Positions 43,311 through 44,833 of a stretch of 44,833 bases of DNA are shown piece by piece. Position numbers and translations under genes: made by a program. Origin of the DNA: Calditrichota bacterium (lineage in GTDB: Bacteria > Calditrichota > Calditrichia > Calditrichales > J004); the NCBI GenBank assembly GCA_003696775.1, contig RFFS01000102.1, positions 1 to 44,833 of the forward strand, in the 5' to 3' direction. The first letter of the stretch is position 1, and every line of letters begins with the position of its first letter. The notes under the pieces are model-generated. The model saw nothing but the letters and a program-made list of their open reading frames with translations. It searched no databases and was not told the origin of the DNA.

Positions 43311-43359
43311 GATTACATTATACAGATAAACAGACTCACGTCCTGTTTCATTGCATTAT

Positions 43360-44646
43360 TCACCCTTTTATGGGAATGCGTTTAGCGCGGCCTTCCGACG
43401 GACGGTTGTCAGCGGCGTTGTCCAGTTGCAACACATTGAGTTCATCCCACCAGGCAGCCTGTTCGTCATAAACAGCCAAAAATACCTTGTTGATGTTTTC
43501 GGCATCGCGGGCCTGCAGGAATTTTAAAACAAAATAGCGACTCTCCCCCACGTTCAGCACCCCATCCAGTAATACCTTGCCCGGATCGGCGGACATAACG
43601 GGGCCGCGAACCGTTTTAGCCAGTCCGGATAACCGGGCGGTGGCCTGCCGATAAATGTTCAGGGCCCGGATCAAAGGCACACGGAAATAATTATGCGCGC
43701 CGGTGTCGCGTTCCACAAACATGTAATACGGTATCATCCCCAACTGTACCTGCCGTCGCCATAGGGTCGCCCACACCTCCGGGTCGGAATTGACCGGCCG
43801 CACCAACGGCGCCTGGGTACGCAGGAGCGCCCCGGCATTGACCAGGCGTTGCACCGCCTGAACGGCAAGTGGCGTCTCCAATTCCCGCGGATGTGTATAA
43901 TGGGCCATTATGGCCGGATTTTTTCCCGCCCTGCGGATTTTATCCACCAACCTTAAAAAACCATCTCCGGCCATATCTAAAAATCGTTGTGGATAATAGG
44001 CCGGTGCTTTGGTGCCGATGCGGATGTTCAACACATGGCTCAGCCCCGGTTGCAACAAGGCGTCGATATATACCGCTAAAAGCTCGTTATCCATGAACAA
44101 GGGATCACCGCCGGTTATCAGTACATCCGTCACCTCCGTATGTGCCTTCAGATAAGCAACCAAGTCCCGGATATCCCGCGCTTTAAAGGTATGTTCATCC
44201 ATGCGTACGAATTGCGCCCAGCGGAAGCAATAGGAACAATAACTATGGCAGGTTTGACCCGCCGCAGGGAAAAAGAGCACCGTCTCTCTATATTTATGTT
44301 GCAACCCGCCCAGGGGGCGCCCCTTTAACGTGGGGATGTTTTTCTTTTGCCCACCGGGATGAGGATTAAGTTCCCGGCGGATGGTGTTGATGGCGGCTTG
44401 CTCCGCGGCACGGCCATTCGCCGATTGCAATAAGCGCCAATGGGCTTCCGTTAACATTTCCCGCACGGGAAACACCAGTCGGTAAATGGGATCATTGGGA
44501 TAATCTTCCCAGTTAATCAGATTATCCAGTACATAAGGACTGACTTTAAAAGGAAAAATCCGGGTCAGCCATTTAAAATCCTCCAAATCGCGCCCGGTCA
44601 AACGCTGACTGTATTCGGAGCGCAAAAACGACTTTACATTCAGCAT
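43360..44646 (-). CDS. KamA-family radical SAM protein (lysine 2,3-aminomutase-like)
   Basis: 428 aa from the Met at 44646 with GAGGTG 4 nt upstream; Met at 44658 overlaps that site. The radical SAM motif CHSYCSYC (Cys133, 137, 140) is followed by RWAQFVR, and ITGGDPLFMDNELL is the SAM-binding GGDP block. Family members move the alpha-amino group of lysine or act on other amino acids with PLP. The classical PGGGGK lysine is replaced by a SADPGK segment near 352, so the PLP lysine may be in that place. The substrate is therefore uncertain. It is a single minus-strand gene. Confidence 0.88.
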   Translation of the reverse strand: MLNVKSFLRSEYSQRLTGRDLEDFKWLTRIFPFKVSPYVLDNLINWEDYPNDPIYRLVFPVREMLTEAHWRLLQSANGRAAEQAAINTIRRELNPHPGGQKKNIPTLKGRPLGGLQHKYRETVLFFPAAGQTCHSYCSYCFRWAQFVRMDEHTFKARDIRDLVAYLKAHTEVTDVLITGGDPLFMDNELLAVYIDALLQPGLSHVLNIRIGTKAPAYYPQRFLDMAGDGFLRLVDKIRRAGKNPAIMAHYTHPRELETPLAVQAVQRLVNAGALLRTQAPLVRPVNSDPEVWATLWRRQVQLGMIPYYMFVERDTGAHNYFRVPLIRALNIYRQATARLSGLAKTVRGPVMSADPGKVLLDGVLNVGESRYFVLKFLQARDAENINKVFLAVYDEQAAWWDELNVLQLDNAADNRPSEGRAKRIPIKG

Positions 44647-44677
44647 GTTACACCTCATTTCCGGGATATTGTTTTGT

Positions 44678-44705
44678 AATATATAAAGTCCTTATTCAAT
44701 TTCAA
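44678..44705 (-). promoter_or_regulatory. Sigma-70-like promoter of the KamA gene
   Basis: Reading the minus strand, TTGAAA (44705-44700) and TATATT (44683-44678) are separated by 16 bp, about 32 bp before the start codon. It is a moderate match in an AT-rich gap that otherwise holds no gene up to the window end. Confidence 0.4.
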
Positions 44706-44833
44706 GGTTTCCAATAAAAGCGGCTTTTTTCCAATCGCCGGATGGCCGTATATTGTGTGCGTCATTTAGTTAGTGTTTATGCTAAGAAGGACGATAGAAG
44801 ATAAATAAAAAGAAACTTAATCAAGGATTATAG

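Noticed and set aside
43328-43348. AAACAG/CTGTTT hairpin between the pseudoHtrA gene and the KamA gene
   Set aside because: Six base pairs, nine-nt loop and no T tract on either strand; too weak to call a terminator.
1-44833. CRISPR arrays, tRNA or rRNA genes, insertion sequences
   Set aside because: No regular repeat-spacer pattern, no tRNA T-loop with acceptor pairing, no transposase-like frame and no terminal inverted repeats were seen by eye.

Overview
The window looks like chromosomal DNA from a Gram-negative bacterium of about 50% GC. Exported proteins, an outer-membrane beta-barrel candidate, an HtrA-family protease and RpoZ, YtxH and RmuC homologues support this. The mix of a microcompartment locus, ATP-citrate-lyase-like genes, a KamA-family radical SAM enzyme and a fused E1 alpha/beta dehydrogenase suggests the Fibrobacterota-Chlorobiota-Bacteroidota side of the tree, perhaps Calditrichota. 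That placement is inference. I see no tRNA, rRNA, CRISPR, insertion sequence or phage gene.

Left part (1-6.3 kb, minus strand): after a partial TolB-like/TPR gene comes a compact seven-gene bacterial microcompartment (BMC) operon read from 6229 down to 1572. Its order is a BMC shell protein with a C-terminal winged helix (EutK-like, TTG start), a ParA-type ATPase, a stand-alone EutQ N-terminal domain, a phosphotransacetylase-fold protein without the usual active-site residues, two near-identical BMC-H shell proteins and a CoA-acylating aldehyde dehydrogenase. Genes one to four overlap by 4 bp at each junction. No signature enzyme, pentamer or trimer shell gene is present here. The ParA plus DNA-binding-like shell protein pair is the most interesting candidate system: a possible positioning or partition module for a metabolosome.

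6.3-15 kb: 2-oxoacid dehydrogenase E2 and fused E1 genes (minus), with a terminator separating them from the BMC operon. Divergent serA and ldcA follow (plus). A fused two-domain ABC ATPase and one OppC/DppC-type permease (minus) converge on ldcA.

15-24.8 kb: a two-gene ATP-citrate-lyase-like operon. Its small subunit carries a -1 frameshift at an A7 run, and its large subunit has an apparent partial duplication of the citrate-synthase-like region. Then come a GT2 glycosyltransferase, proline dehydrogenase, a coupled dUTPase-like/nicotinate phosphoribosyltransferase pair and an exported DUF3179 protein.

24.8-31.7 kb (minus): GAF sensor kinase, class II deacetylase, exported-looking PIMT, M50 protease, a membrane-anchored unknown and era form one closely packed run. 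A STAS protein and rpoZ precede it.

31.8-44.8 kb: YtxH and DUF948-like proteins, ilvE, rmuC, a beta-barrel candidate and an OsmC protein (plus). A large PLP decarboxylase is coupled to a stand-alone CoaC-type flavoprotein (minus). Then a YaiI protein, a small membrane protein, an active HtrA and an HtrA pseudoprotease (plus), and a KamA-family radical SAM enzyme (minus). Three intrinsic terminators (33535, 36721 and the minus-strand one at 30893) are clear.
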